A stretch of 64,000 nucleotides of DNA from Hornefia butyriciproducens (GCF_009695915.1 NZ_VUMZ01000009.1:38528-102527), one strand, 5' to 3'. Positions 1 through 8,504 are shown, numbered from the stretch's first letter. Numbers and translations are program-made. The notes: generated by a model from the sequence alone, not told the origin.

Positions 1-530
1 CGGAAACGCTGAAGCGTCTGGGCCGTCCGCCGGAGCTGGTGATCACAGACAGCCAGGCATTTAAGGCTGTTGCGGAAATCGTTCCGGAATCCGTGCCGCT
101 GACATCCTTCTCGATTCTGATGGCGAGGCACAAAGGCTTTCTGGATGCGGCTCTTGCCGCGGTGCCGGCTGTCGGCAGACTTTCTGACGGCGATCCTGTT
201 CTGATTGCGGAAGGATGTACTCATCACAGACAGTGCAACGATATCGGCACGGTAAAAATTCCCCGCTGGCTCCGTGCATACTCTGGCGCGGATATCGTGG
301 TCGAGACCTGCTCCGGGCGCGAATTCCCGGAAAAACTGGACGGATACCGTCTGGTGGTTCATTGCGGCGGCTGCATGCTGAATGAGCGAGAGATCCAAAG
401 CCGTATGCGGCAGACAGTATCACAAGGTGTGCCGTTCATCAATTATGGCGTGCTCATCGCACTTGTGACAGGAATTCTTCCGCGCAGCATCCGCATGCTG
501 AACAAAGGCGTCCCCACTGAAACCCATTGA
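1..530 (+). CDS. hydF: HydF, [FeFe]-hydrogenase maturation GTPase (C-terminal part only)
   Basis: The open frame runs in from before the window, so only about the last 175 residues are present; the GTPase domain is missing. HydF is the scaffold on which the 2Fe subcluster of the [FeFe]-hydrogenase H-cluster is assembled with HydE and HydG before transfer to the apo-hydrogenase. The visible part carries the metal-cluster signature: a CxH (in EGCTHHRQCNDIG, near base 215) and an HCxxC (VVHCGGCMLN, near base 360) separated by 45 residues, close to the spacing known for HydF cluster ligands. The protein stops at a TGA after the usual C-terminal helix. HydE, HydG and hydrogenase genes are not in this window; they may lie upstream. 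The identification is secure from the motifs; the start cannot be seen. Confidence 0.93.
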   Translation, partial: ETLKRLGRPPELVITDSQAFKAVAEIVPESVPLTSFSILMARHKGFLDAALAAVPAVGRLSDGDPVLIAEGCTHHRQCNDIGTVKIPRWLRAYSGADIVVETCSGREFPEKLDGYRLVVHCGGCMLNEREIQSRMRQTVSQGVPFINYGVLIALVTGILPRSIRMLNKGVPTETH

Positions 531-1256
531 AGCCCATTGAAAACTGCTGAAACTCTCTGAAGATCATGCCGGCAGCCCGGAGAGCCCTTTCGACGGGGCT
601 GAATGTTAAACATCAAATCGCAAATTAACGATTACAAACCCGTTTAAAAGACCCTTGTTCGGGAAATCTGCCACATTTCTCGCAAAAAAACAAAAATGTG
701 GCAGGTCTGACCGCCCTCTAACTCGTCCGGGGTCGTTCAAGGTTGTCCGGTTCTGCTCTGAACCTTAATCCGGAAACTACCTGTCGTGTTGTCAACTGAT
801 TCATCGTATTTGCATATCTTTTATCCCACAGGCCGCACACTTCTCATTGCGATCTGCGATAAACTCCCTTTCCGTTCACTTTTGACTTTTCTTCTTCATA
901 CCGGACATCTCCGGTATCATGCCGTCATGTTCATACCTGACGCTGCGCACCGCCGACTCTTTTTATCTTGCACTTGAATGCAACTATATTTCCATTCGTG
1001 TATACGCCCATATATCCATACATACACTCATATACCTATCCCGAACTGTAAGAGTGTGTATCCACAGTCGTTAATACTTTCGGAACATCAGCGTTTCATG
1101 TATATTTGGATGCGAAACCATGCGGCAAGTCGATCCGGCAATGGAAAAATTGTCGGGGGATTCGACAACAAAAAGCTGCGCCCGGATATCCGGCAACAGA
1201 AAAATAAGAAATTCAACCCATAGAAAAAAAGAAATCCGACACACAGAAAAAGGGGG
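531..1256. other. Long spacer without a credible gene; contains an 11-bp hairpin
   Basis: Two short open frames (786-977 and 978-1223) have no ribosome site and no protein-like composition, so I do not call them. A perfect 11-bp inverted repeat lies at 668-678 and 694-704 (CTGCCACATTT / AAATGTGGCAG, 15-base loop). No clear T-tract follows it, so it is not a standard terminator on the plus strand. Just after hydF, 529-575 is made of near-repeats of GAAnCCCATTGAA. The rest is AT-richer than the flanking genes and shows nothing I can name. Confidence 0.5.
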
Positions 1257-1329
1257 TTGACAGTTCAACCGCCGTCTGTTATTATACTTAAAAATATTTA
1301 GTTAAAATATTTTAATTAAATATTTTTAA
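1257..1329 (+). promoter_or_regulatory. Promoter and 42-bp palindromic operator of the acc-fab operon
   Basis: TTGACA (1257-1262), 17 bases, then TATTAT (1280-1285) form a near-consensus SigA promoter, predicting a start near 1292. A long AT palindrome begins there: 1288-1329 is self-complementary at 20 of 21 pairs, centred between 1308 and 1309. Its core TTAAAATATTTTAA (1302-1315) is perfect and the only mismatched pair is 1301/1316. A dimeric regulator bound here would sit on the transcription start and block it. The best candidate is the MarR/FabT-like protein encoded at the end of the operon (11870-12325). The palindrome is seen directly; the regulator assignment is inference. Confidence 0.8.
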
Positions 1330-1511
1330 ATTATATCGTGCGATCTCACGCGACAACTCGAAACATCGCATGCAACCGCATGAGTTATCTTATGGAGCCG
1401 TGCGAAATACTGTGTAAGGCCGCGTGGATTATCTCGCGAGGGAACAAGCAAAAACTGCTTATGGAACAGAGCGTCCGGTCATGGAGACCGGCAGACGAGG
1501 AGGTACCCGTT

Positions 1512-1742
1512 ATGAATTTTGAGAAAATCAAGGAAATTATGGTAGACACATTGAGCTGTGATGAGGAAAAGATCCGGCCTGAGGCGAGAATCGCGGAGGA
1601 TCTTTCCATTGATTCACTGGATGCCGTGGAACTGGTCATGGCGTTGGAGGAAGAGTTTGATATCAAGATTCCGGATGAGGAGCTTGGCAAGATGAAAACT
1701 GTCCAGGATATCGCGGACTGTGTCGCCAGATATCAGGCGTAA
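1512..1742 (+). CDS. acpP: Acyl carrier protein
   Basis: This 76-residue protein carries acyl chains on a 4'-phosphopantetheine arm during fatty acid synthesis. The modified serine is in the canonical DSLD motif (SIDSLDAVELVMALEEEF), at the start of helix II, and the protein is acidic and of normal ACP length. The ATG at 1512 is chosen because GAGGAGGT lies at 1497-1504 and the family starts here; an upstream in-frame extension to 1338 has no homologous look. It is the first gene of the acc-fab operon, about 220 bases below the predicted transcription start. The long leader (1292-1511) holds no gene that I recognise. Confidence 0.95.
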   Translation: MNFEKIKEIMVDTLSCDEEKIRPEARIAEDLSIDSLDAVELVMALEEEFDIKIPDEELGKMKTVQDIADCVARYQA

Positions 1743-1793
1743 CGCGGTTCCTCGGTTTTGCAGGAAACAGTCAGGCGGGAAGCAGGCAGGAAA

Positions 1794-2387
1794 ATGGAAA
1801 AGAAAGAGATATTCGATCTTATAAAAAAATTCGAGAGGTCTGAGCTGACTGCGCTGGAATATGAGGCGGACGGCGATAGGCTTCGCCTGGAAAAGACGGA
1901 GAAGAGAGATGGGGTTACTGAGGAACTGCTGAGACAGCTTCTTTCTCTTGTGGCGGCAGGCACAAAAAAAGAGTCGGAGATGAGAGGCGGTATGCTTTGT
2001 GCGGGCGCCACAGAAAATACTTCGGGTTCTGGCGCTCCACTAGCTTCTCCAGACTCTGATTTGCTGAGGGGAGTCGATTCGCCGGGAATCTCGCCGGAGT
2101 CTTCGGACACTTCTCCATCACCTGACTTGTCGGGTGGGATCGCGACGCCGGAAACCGTCAAAGCGCCTCTGGTTGGAATTTTCTATCGCGCTGCAGCGCC
2201 GGGAGCAAAACCTTTTGTGGAAATCGGCGATACGGTCAAAAAAGGGGAGGTTATGTGCATCATTGAGGCCATGAAGGTCATGAATGAAATTAAGGCTCCT
2301 TGTGATCTGACAGTAACGAAGGTTCTGGGGGTCGACGGTGAACTGGTGGATTGCGGAAGGACACTGTTCGAGGTGGAAAAATGCTGA
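1794..2387 (+). CDS. accB: Biotin carboxyl carrier protein of acetyl-CoA carboxylase
   Basis: AccB carries carboxybiotin between AccC and the carboxyltransferase AccAD. The 198-residue protein has an N-terminal helical region (to about 45), a Ser/Pro/Asp/Gly-rich flexible linker (about 65-120) and a C-terminal biotinyl domain. The biotinylated lysine is K161 in EAMKVMNEI, about 37 residues from the end, as usual. I prefer the ATG at 1794 over an in-frame TTG at 1758, because MEKKEIFDLIKKFE matches the family N-terminus, although the ribosome site (AGG just upstream) is weak. The gene ends 7 bases inside accC, so the two are probably translationally coupled. The acidic, Ser/Pro-rich linker is longer and more biased than in textbook AccB. 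Confidence 0.94.
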   Translation: MEKKEIFDLIKKFERSELTALEYEADGDRLRLEKTEKRDGVTEELLRQLLSLVAAGTKKESEMRGGMLCAGATENTSGSGAPLASPDSDLLRGVDSPGISPESSDTSPSPDLSGGIATPETVKAPLVGIFYRAAAPGAKPFVEIGDTVKKGEVMCIIEAMKVMNEIKAPCDLTVTKVLGVDGELVDCGRTLFEVEKC

Positions 2388-3769
2388 GAAGGGTACTTAT
2401 TGCCAATCGCGGAGAGATTGCAGTTCGGATTATCCGGGAATGCAGGGACGCATCAATTGGTACGGTGGCGGTTTATTCGGAGGCTGATCTCAACGCCCTT
2501 CATGTAATGCTCGCCGACAAGGCTGTCTGCATCGGGAAGGCCCCTTCTGCCCTGAGTTACCTGAACATGGAGAACATTATTGAAGCAGCCAGGGGAACCG
2601 GATGTGAGGCGATTCATCCGGGCTTCGGGTTTCTCTCGGAAAATCCTGAATTTGCAGCTTTGTGCAGGGAAAACGGACTGATCTTCGTCGGTCCTCCGGC
2701 GCAGGTGATTGAGAAACTCGGGAACAAAGCTGAGGCCAGGAAGACCATGAAAGCGGCCGGAGTGCCGGTGGTGCCGGGATCTGACGGACCCGTGGAGACC
2801 GTGGAGGATGCGGAAACGATTGCGGAACAGATTGGATATCCTGTGCTGATCAAGGCCTCTGCAGGCGGAGGAGGCCGAGGAATGCGCGTGGCGGAGAATT
2901 CCGGTGAAGTGCGCCGGGCCTTTGAGGACGCACGGCTGGAGGCTGAGAAGTGTTTTGGAGACGGAACCGTCTACTTGGAAAAGTTGGTTCGAAATCCCCG
3001 GCACGTTGAATTTCAGATTCTCGCTGATCAGTATGGCAACGTGATTCATCTGGGCGAACGGAACTGCTCGATTCAACGCAGAAATCAGAAGATGATTGAA
3101 GAGGCTCCGGACTGGTGTCTGAGTGAGGAGCTTCGTGCGCGGATGGGAGCGGATGCGGTGAAGGCTGCTCGGGTCGCGGGGTACCGGAACGCAGGAACTG
3201 TGGAATTCATTGTGGACGGAGATCGTTACTACTTCATCGAGATGAACACGAGACTGCAGGTGGAGCATCCGATTACAGAGATGATCACCGGGGTCAATCT
3301 TGTCAGAGAGCAGCTGAGAATCGCGTCGGGACTTCCGCTGGAAATCAGTCAGCAGGACGTCCGAACCCGGGGGCATGCCATCGAGTGCAGAATCAATGCG
3401 GAGGATATTTTCCGGAACTTCGCTCCCAGTCCGGGACATGTGGGGTTTCTGCACTTCCCTGCCGGCAACCATGTGCGCGTGGAAAGTGCTTTGTACAGCG
3501 GATGTGATATCAGCCCGTTTTATGATTCCATGGCGGCGAAGATCATAGTCTACGGTGACACCCGGCTGGAGGCTATCCGCAGAATGCGCCGTGCGCTGGG
3601 CGAAACAATCATCAAGGGCGTCAGGACGACGCTTCCGATCCAGCATTTGATCATGTATCATCAGGACTTTCTCCGGGGGCACTACAACACGGGGTTTATT
3701 GAGAACAATCTGGAGGAACTGATCAGTATCTATGAGGCAGCAGGAGGCCGAAATGAATCCATTCAGTGA
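2381..3769 (+). CDS. accC: Biotin carboxylase subunit of acetyl-CoA carboxylase
   Basis: This ATP-grasp enzyme carboxylates the biotin on AccB with bicarbonate and ATP, the first half-reaction of malonyl-CoA formation. The 462 residues cover the full family: N-terminal MLRRVLIANRGEIAVRIIRE, the glycine-rich ATP loop ASAGGGGRGMR (about residue 160), FIEMNTRLQVEHPITEM with catalytic Glu/Arg (about 285-300) and the C-terminal cap. The start is the ATG at 2381, overlapping the accB stop, with GAGGTGG at 2370. Its 3' end overlaps accD by 17 bases. Nothing is missing or unusual. Confidence 0.97.
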   Translation: MLRRVLIANRGEIAVRIIRECRDASIGTVAVYSEADLNALHVMLADKAVCIGKAPSALSYLNMENIIEAARGTGCEAIHPGFGFLSENPEFAALCRENGLIFVGPPAQVIEKLGNKAEARKTMKAAGVPVVPGSDGPVETVEDAETIAEQIGYPVLIKASAGGGGRGMRVAENSGEVRRAFEDARLEAEKCFGDGTVYLEKLVRNPRHVEFQILADQYGNVIHLGERNCSIQRRNQKMIEEAPDWCLSEELRARMGADAVKAARVAGYRNAGTVEFIVDGDRYYFIEMNTRLQVEHPITEMITGVNLVREQLRIASGLPLEISQQDVRTRGHAIECRINAEDIFRNFAPSPGHVGFLHFPAGNHVRVESALYSGCDISPFYDSMAAKIIVYGDTRLEAIRRMRRALGETIIKGVRTTLPIQHLIMYHQDFLRGHYNTGFIENNLEELISIYEAAGGRNESIQ

Positions 3770-4610
3770 ACGGAAAGACATTCTGAACGCAATCAATCGG
3801 GTGATTCGTCCGGAGACAGGAAACGGTGAGCGAAGTGACGACGGGGAAGTTCTGGAATGCAGGGCCTGCGGAAGCCGCTCCACAAAGGGAGAACTGCGCG
3901 AGAATTTGTATGTCTGTCCCCATTGTGGGTTTCACAGCAAGGTTTCTGCCCGGAGCAGGATACGCATGATAGCCGACAAGGGGAGCTTCCGAGAACTCTC
4001 CAGAACGCTGGAAGGCTCGGATCCGTTGGATTTTCCGGGATACCGCGAAAAGACAGCGCAGGCTCGTGAGACAACCGGGCTGCGGGAGGCCGTGATCACT
4101 GGTACCTGCCGTATCGACGGCTATAAGGTGGTTATTGCCGTGATGGACAGCCGGTTTCTGATGGCCAGTATGGGAATGGCGGTGGGAGAGAAAATTACCC
4201 GCGCCTGCGAGTACGCAGTCAAGAAGAAGCTTCCGCTGATAATCTTTTCCGCATCCGGAGGAGCTCGCATGCAAGAGGGGATTCTGTCTCTAATGCAGAT
4301 GGCGAAGACCTCTGCGGCAATCGCAAGGCATGATGAGGCCGGTCTTTTGTATATCAGCGTCCTAACGAACCCGACGACCGGGGGCGTCACAGCGAGTTTT
4401 GCGAGCCTGGGGGACGTGATTCTGGCAGAGCCGGGAGCGCTCATCGGCTTCGCCGGTCCCAGAGTCATCGAGCAGACGATAGGAGAGAAGCTGCCTGAGG
4501 GATTTCAGCATGCGGAGTTTCAGCGGGAGCACGGATTCGTGGATGTGGTAGTTTCCCGGCCGGAAATGAGGGAAACGCTGGCGCGCCTTCTTCGACTGCA
4601 TCAACAGTGA
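3753..4610 (+). CDS. accD: Acetyl-CoA carboxylase carboxyltransferase beta subunit
   Basis: AccD with AccA transfers the carboxyl group from biotin to acetyl-CoA. An N-terminal four-cysteine zinc ribbon is visible (CRACG from residue 36, then CPHCG about 20 residues on). A crotonase-type fold follows, with SGGARMQEG and TNPTTGGVTASFA, the two oxyanion-loop regions typical of AccD. I chose ATG 3753 because AGGAGG sits at 3742-3747; the in-frame ATG at 3732 has no ribosome site. At 285 residues it has the usual length. The 93 bases between its stop and accA hold only out-of-frame sequence and the accA ribosome site. Confidence 0.96.
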   Translation: MNPFSERKDILNAINRVIRPETGNGERSDDGEVLECRACGSRSTKGELRENLYVCPHCGFHSKVSARSRIRMIADKGSFRELSRTLEGSDPLDFPGYREKTAQARETTGLREAVITGTCRIDGYKVVIAVMDSRFLMASMGMAVGEKITRACEYAVKKKLPLIIFSASGGARMQEGILSLMQMAKTSAAIARHDEAGLLYISVLTNPTTGGVTASFASLGDVILAEPGALIGFAGPRVIEQTIGEKLPEGFQHAEFQREHGFVDVVVSRPEMRETLARLLRLHQQ

Positions 4611-4703
4611 AAGCACAGATGCGCAGGAACTCCGCGACCGTATCAGAGGACAAAGCACGGGGATGCAGGGAATCCACTCCTGCACCAGAGGAGAAAAGTA
4701 CAG

Positions 4704-5516
4704 ATGGACAGAGAATTCACGGCTGCGGATCGGGTTCTGTCAGCCAGAGATCAGAAAAGACCGACGTGCAGGGAGTATATCGACCGTATCTTTCATGACT
4801 TCACGGAACTTGCGGGAGATCGGGTTTTCGGGGAGGATCCCGGCATTCTCGGCGGAATCGGAAACTTTCACGGGGTTCCGGTTACGGTGATTGGACAGCA
4901 GAAGGGAAGAAGCCTGGAAGAGAATCTGAAGTACCGTTTCGGGATGCCGAATCCGGAGGGTTATCGGAAAGCTGTACGGCTGATGAAGCAGGCAGAGAAA
5001 TTCGGCCGCCCTCTGATAACCTTTGTTGACACCCCGGGAGCGTATCCGGGAAAGGAGGCAGAGGAAAGAGGTCAGGGAGAAGCCATCGCGCGGAGCATCG
5101 AGGTGATGAGCCGGCTTGAGGTTCCATGCATCGCCGTTTTCATCGGAGAAGGTGGAAGCGGCGGGGCGCTGGCACTGGCTGTGGCGGACCGGATCGTCAT
5201 GCTGGAGAACAGCATCTTTTCAATTTTGTCGCCGGAAGGCTTCGCCAGTATTTTGTGGAAGGATGCCGGACTATGGAAAGAGGCGGCGGAGGCGATGAAA
5301 CTGACAGCGGAGGATCTCAGCCGGCTCGGAATCTGTGATGTTATCGTGCAGGAGCGGGATATCGCGGAGGAAGCCGGGCGGGACCGACTCTTCGTGGATA
5401 CGGATCGGGTGATCTGGGAGCAGCTTGAGCCGCTTCTGAAACTCAACGGCCGGGAACTTCGTCGGGGAAGATACAGAAAACTCAGGAACATAGGAAATTT
5501 CAATGGCAGGAATTAA
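4704..5516 (+). CDS. accA: Acetyl-CoA carboxylase carboxyltransferase alpha subunit
   Basis: This is the partner of AccD in the carboxyltransferase. It shows the expected YRKAVRLMKQAEKFGRP, FVDTPGAYPG and IGEGGSGGALAL motifs that line the carboxybiotin site, and ends in a charged helix. At 270 residues it is shorter than the roughly 320 of E. coli AccA but typical of Gram-positive versions. AGGAGAAAAG about 10 bases upstream supports ATG 4704. The 3' end overlaps fabH by 14 bases, so malonyl-CoA formation and its first use in chain initiation are encoded together. Confidence 0.95.
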   Translation: MDREFTAADRVLSARDQKRPTCREYIDRIFHDFTELAGDRVFGEDPGILGGIGNFHGVPVTVIGQQKGRSLEENLKYRFGMPNPEGYRKAVRLMKQAEKFGRPLITFVDTPGAYPGKEAEERGQGEAIARSIEVMSRLEVPCIAVFIGEGGSGGALALAVADRIVMLENSIFSILSPEGFASILWKDAGLWKEAAEAMKLTAEDLSRLGICDVIVQERDIAEEAGRDRLFVDTDRVIWEQLEPLLKLNGRELRRGRYRKLRNIGNFNGRN

Positions 5517-6432
5517 GATAACCGGGTACGGCTGTGCCCACGGAGACAGAACTGTAACAAATGAAGAACTGGCGCGTGTTGTGGATAGCAGCGACGCGTG
5601 GATACGCAGCAGGACCGGGATCGAAAGCAGATATTTCGCGGATAACCGGTCGAATCTCGATATGGCCTGTGAAGCAGCAGAGATGGCGTTTCAGCGTTGG
5701 GGCGGAGATCGGGGAGCCGTGGATCTCCTGCTGGTATGCACATTTACGCCGGATCTGGCAACGCCTTCAGTGGCGTGCGGAGCGGCGGGGAGGTTGGGAC
5801 TTTCACAGAAAGTTATGTGTCTGGATATCAACGGTGCCTGCTCGGGATTTGTGTACGGCTGCACTCTGGCACACGCCATGCTTACCGCCGGAGATGCACG
5901 CTGTGCACTGGTCATCGGAAGTGAGAAGATCTCTCCGCTGATGGATCTGACGGAGCGGGGAAGCGCGATTCTTTTCGGGGACGGAGCGGGAGCCGTGGTG
6001 CTGGAGGCAGATGGAACAAAGGAATTCGCTTCGTATTCCGACTGTATCCCGGAGTCGGAGACACTCTTCTGCGAGCGATTCGATCCGGCGATCATGATGA
6101 AGGGACAGGAGGTCTATCGATTTGCTGTCAATGCGGTTCCGGAAAGCATTTACGGAGTTCTCCGCAGAGCCGGGAGAAGAGTGGAGGATGTGGACTGGTT
6201 TATCTGTCATCAGGCAAATCTCAGAATTCTGCGCAGCGTCGCGGGGAAACTGGATGTGGGAATGGAACACTTTTATGTGAATATCCAACGGTATGGGAAT
6301 ACATCGGCGGCCAGCGTCGCTATCTGTCTCAGCGAGATGCTGGAAAAAGGATTGCTGAAACCGGGACAGAGAGTCATCATCACCGGCTTCGGAGCGGGGC
6401 TGACATGCGGATCGATTCTGCTTACCGTATAG
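5503..6432 (+). CDS. fabH: Beta-ketoacyl-ACP synthase III (KAS III)
   Basis: FabH condenses an acyl-CoA primer with malonyl-ACP to start fatty acid synthesis, and its primer preference helps set branched or straight chains. The 309-residue protein has the complete Cys-His-Asn triad: C113 in INGACSGF, H236 in CHQANLRI and N266 in YGNTSAAS, plus the C-terminal GFGAGLTCG. The start ATG 5503 lies within the end of accA and is followed by the family sequence MAGIKITGYG. It is the last gene before a 157-base low-complexity spacer that separates it from fabK. Confidence 0.96.
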   Translation: MAGIKITGYGCAHGDRTVTNEELARVVDSSDAWIRSRTGIESRYFADNRSNLDMACEAAEMAFQRWGGDRGAVDLLLVCTFTPDLATPSVACGAAGRLGLSQKVMCLDINGACSGFVYGCTLAHAMLTAGDARCALVIGSEKISPLMDLTERGSAILFGDGAGAVVLEADGTKEFASYSDCIPESETLFCERFDPAIMMKGQEVYRFAVNAVPESIYGVLRRAGRRVEDVDWFICHQANLRILRSVAGKLDVGMEHFYVNIQRYGNTSAASVAICLSEMLEKGLLKPGQRVIITGFGAGLTCGSILLTV

Positions 6433-6576
6433 CACCTGCGACGAAACACAGAGTCCGCGACGCAGCAGGGAGTCCGAGGCGGAGCGCAGTACTTGCGATG
6501 CAGCACGGAGTCCGCGGCGGAGCACAAGGTGCGCGGCGGAGTATAGCGCCCGCGGTGGAATATAGAGGGCAAAGCA
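6433..6576 (+). repeat. GC-rich, degenerate short tandem repeats between fabH and fabK
   Basis: This spacer is built from drifting copies of a unit like GGAGTCCGCGGCGGAGCACA, for example GAGTCCGCGACGCAGCA, GAGTCCGAGGCGGAGCGCA and GTGCGCGGCGGAGTATA. The copies run with a period of roughly 13-20 bases from just after the fabH stop to just before the fabK ribosome site. It codes for nothing convincing. Spacers of the same flavour, with different units, occur at 57468-57575 and 59091-59180. Confidence 0.6.
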
Positions 6577-6589
6577 AAATAGGAGGAAT

Positions 6590-7504
6590 ATGGATATCAA
6601 CAAAATGTTCGGGATAGAATTCCCGATTTTTCAGGGAGGCATGGCGAACATCGCGACCGGGGAATTCGCTGCGGCTGTTTCCAATGCCGGCGCCATGGGA
6701 ATTATCGGAGTCGGAGGTATGGACAGTGCTGATTTACGGGAGAATATCCGGCGCTGTAAAGACAGAACGGCTCGCCCCTTCGGCGTCAATATCATGCTGA
6801 TGAACCCCTGTGCGGACGAGATGGCGGAAATCGTCTGCCGGGAGGGGGTTTCCCTTGTGACTACCGGAGCGGGGAACCCTGGGAAATACGTAGAACGGTG
6901 GAAAAAAGCAGGGATACGGGTTTTTCCGGTGGTATCGTCTGTGGCGCTGGCAAGACGTCTCGCCGCTTCGGGTGTGGACGGACTGATTGCAGAGGGATGT
7001 GAAAGCGGCGGTCATATCGGAGAACTGACCACGATGACGCTGGTTCCGCAGGTCGCTGATGCGGTGGATCTTCCGGTAATTGCGGCCGGAGGCATCGCCG
7101 GAGGCCGTCAGATGGCGGCCGCTGAGATTCTGGGTGCCTCCGGCGTGCAGATCGGTACGATTCTGCTTGCCAGTGAGGAATGTCCGATTCATCAGAACTA
7201 TAAAGACGCGCTGATCCGGGCGAAGGACAACGATACTGTAGTTACAGGAAGAACCGTAGGGGCGCCGGTGCGGATATTGAAAAATCCCATGGCCCGGGAA
7301 TATCTGAGAAAAGAACGGGCAGGTGCGGAGAAAATGGAGCTGGAAGCCTTTACGCTGGGTTCGCTGCGCAAGGCGGTGATGGAGGGCGATGTCAGAAACG
7401 GTTCGCTTATGGCGGGACAGGTGGCGTCGCAGATCAAGGAGATCCGCCCGGTTCGGGAGATCCTGGAACAATTGGAGAAGGAATATGAAGAAATTGCTGG
7501 ATAA
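6590..7504 (+). CDS. fabK: Enoyl-ACP reductase II (FMN-dependent)
   Basis: FabK reduces trans-2-enoyl-ACP in the last step of each elongation cycle, using FMN and NAD(P)H. It replaces FabI in many Firmicutes and is insensitive to triclosan. The 304 residues show the NMO/FabK TIM barrel: FPIFQGGMANIATGEFAAAVSNAG at the N-terminus, GVNIMLMNP, AEGCESGGHIGE around the active-site histidine, and the FMN phosphate loops IAAGGIAGGRQM and GASGVQIGT. AGGAGG at 6581-6586 precedes the ATG. The 3' end overlaps the next, related gene by 20 bases. Confidence 0.93.
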   Translation: MDINKMFGIEFPIFQGGMANIATGEFAAAVSNAGAMGIIGVGGMDSADLRENIRRCKDRTARPFGVNIMLMNPCADEMAEIVCREGVSLVTTGAGNPGKYVERWKKAGIRVFPVVSSVALARRLAASGVDGLIAEGCESGGHIGELTTMTLVPQVADAVDLPVIAAGGIAGGRQMAAAEILGASGVQIGTILLASEECPIHQNYKDALIRAKDNDTVVTGRTVGAPVRILKNPMAREYLRKERAGAEKMELEAFTLGSLRKAVMEGDVRNGSLMAGQVASQIKEIRPVREILEQLEKEYEEIAG

Positions 7505-8504
7505 GCTGTCAGTCCCTGTAATTCAGGGAGGCATGGGAATCGGGATCTCCATGGGAGGACTCGCCGGAGCTGTGGCTGCGGAGGGCGGAATGGGAGTCAT
7601 CTCCACTGCGAATATCGGATTTCGTGAGCCGGATTTCCGGGAAAATCCGCTTGTCGCCAATATTCGGGCACTGCGGCAGGAGATCCGCAAAGCGCGGGAA
7701 ATCGCGGGAGGACGCGGACTGATCGCGGTAAACGCCATGGTGGCGACAACGGAGTTCGCGGTCATGGTCCGGGAAGCGGTTCGCGCTGGAATCGATGCGG
7801 TGATCAGCGGCGCCGGATTGCCTCTGACCCTTCCGGAGGCTGCTGGAGAAGGGGCTCTTCTCGCACCTGTCGTGTCGGGAGACAGGGCCGCAGCTCTTCT
7901 GTTGAAACACTGGGAACGCAAGTTCCAATGCCGACCGGATTTTGTTGTCGTAGAAGGCAGCAAAGCCGGAGGGCATCTCGGGTTCCGTAAGGAGGAACTG
8001 CTCGATGGCACAGCCAAAAGCCTGCGGGATACGGTGAAGGCGGTGAAACAGAAGGTAGGAGATATACCTGTATTCGCGGCTGGGGGCGTTTTCAGCAGAA
8101 AGGACATTGATGAAATTTGCCGGGCCGGCGCGGCAGGAGCTCAGATTGCAACGCGTTTCATCGCGACGGATGAGTGCGACGCCAGCCAGGGGTATAAGGA
8201 TGTGATACTCGCGGCCGGCGAGGAGGATGCGGTGATTATCGACAGTCCGGTGGGGATGCCCGGGAGAGCACTGCGCACGCCTTTGATTGAAAGAATCCGG
8301 ACACAGGGGCGCATCCCGCCCCAGAGCTGCATGAACTGCATTGTGACCTGTGATCCCGGAACTACAAAATACTGTATCAGCCGGGCGCTGATCGCGGCAT
8401 ATCACGGTGACCTGGAGAACGGACTGTTTTTCTGCGGGAGCAATGTGGGACGGGTGAACCGACAGGTTACCGTGCATGAACTGATAAAGGAGTTGACGAA
8501 ATGA
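7485..8504 (+). CDS. Second FabK-like flavoprotein (nitronate monooxygenase family) with C-terminal cysteine cluster
   Basis: This 339-residue protein belongs to the same FMN TIM-barrel family as FabK. It shows VIQGGMGIGISMGGLAGAVA at the N-terminus, VVVEGSKAGGHLGF at the position of the active-site histidine, and FAAGGVFS and GAAGAQIATRF as phosphate loops. Unlike FabK it ends with a cysteine cluster, CMNCIVTCDPGTTKYC (about residues 279-294), that could hold a metal or iron-sulfur centre. The start ATG 7485 lies inside the end of fabK. Its 3' end shares ATGA with fabD. Position inside the operon suggests a role in fatty acid reduction, perhaps with another acyl substrate or electron donor; the alternative is a true nitronate monooxygenase. 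Function is not certain. Confidence 0.8.
   Translation: MKKLLDKLSVPVIQGGMGIGISMGGLAGAVAAEGGMGVISTANIGFREPDFRENPLVANIRALRQEIRKAREIAGGRGLIAVNAMVATTEFAVMVREAVRAGIDAVISGAGLPLTLPEAAGEGALLAPVVSGDRAAALLLKHWERKFQCRPDFVVVEGSKAGGHLGFRKEELLDGTAKSLRDTVKAVKQKVGDIPVFAAGGVFSRKDIDEICRAGAAGAQIATRFIATDECDASQGYKDVILAAGEEDAVIIDSPVGMPGRALRTPLIERIRTQGRIPPQSCMNCIVTCDPGTTKYCISRALIAAYHGDLENGLFFCGSNVGRVNRQVTVHELIKELTK

Noticed and set aside
786..1223. Two small plus-strand frames after hydF
   Set aside because: No ribosome sites, unlikely amino acid composition, AT-rich noncoding look.
2453..3883. Minus-strand frame of 476 codons opposite accC
   Set aside because: accC is fully matched by its family on the plus strand; the opposite frame has no recognisable motif.
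6433..6576. CRISPR-like array
   Set aside because: Units are short, drift continuously, have no spacers of constant length and no cas genes are near.
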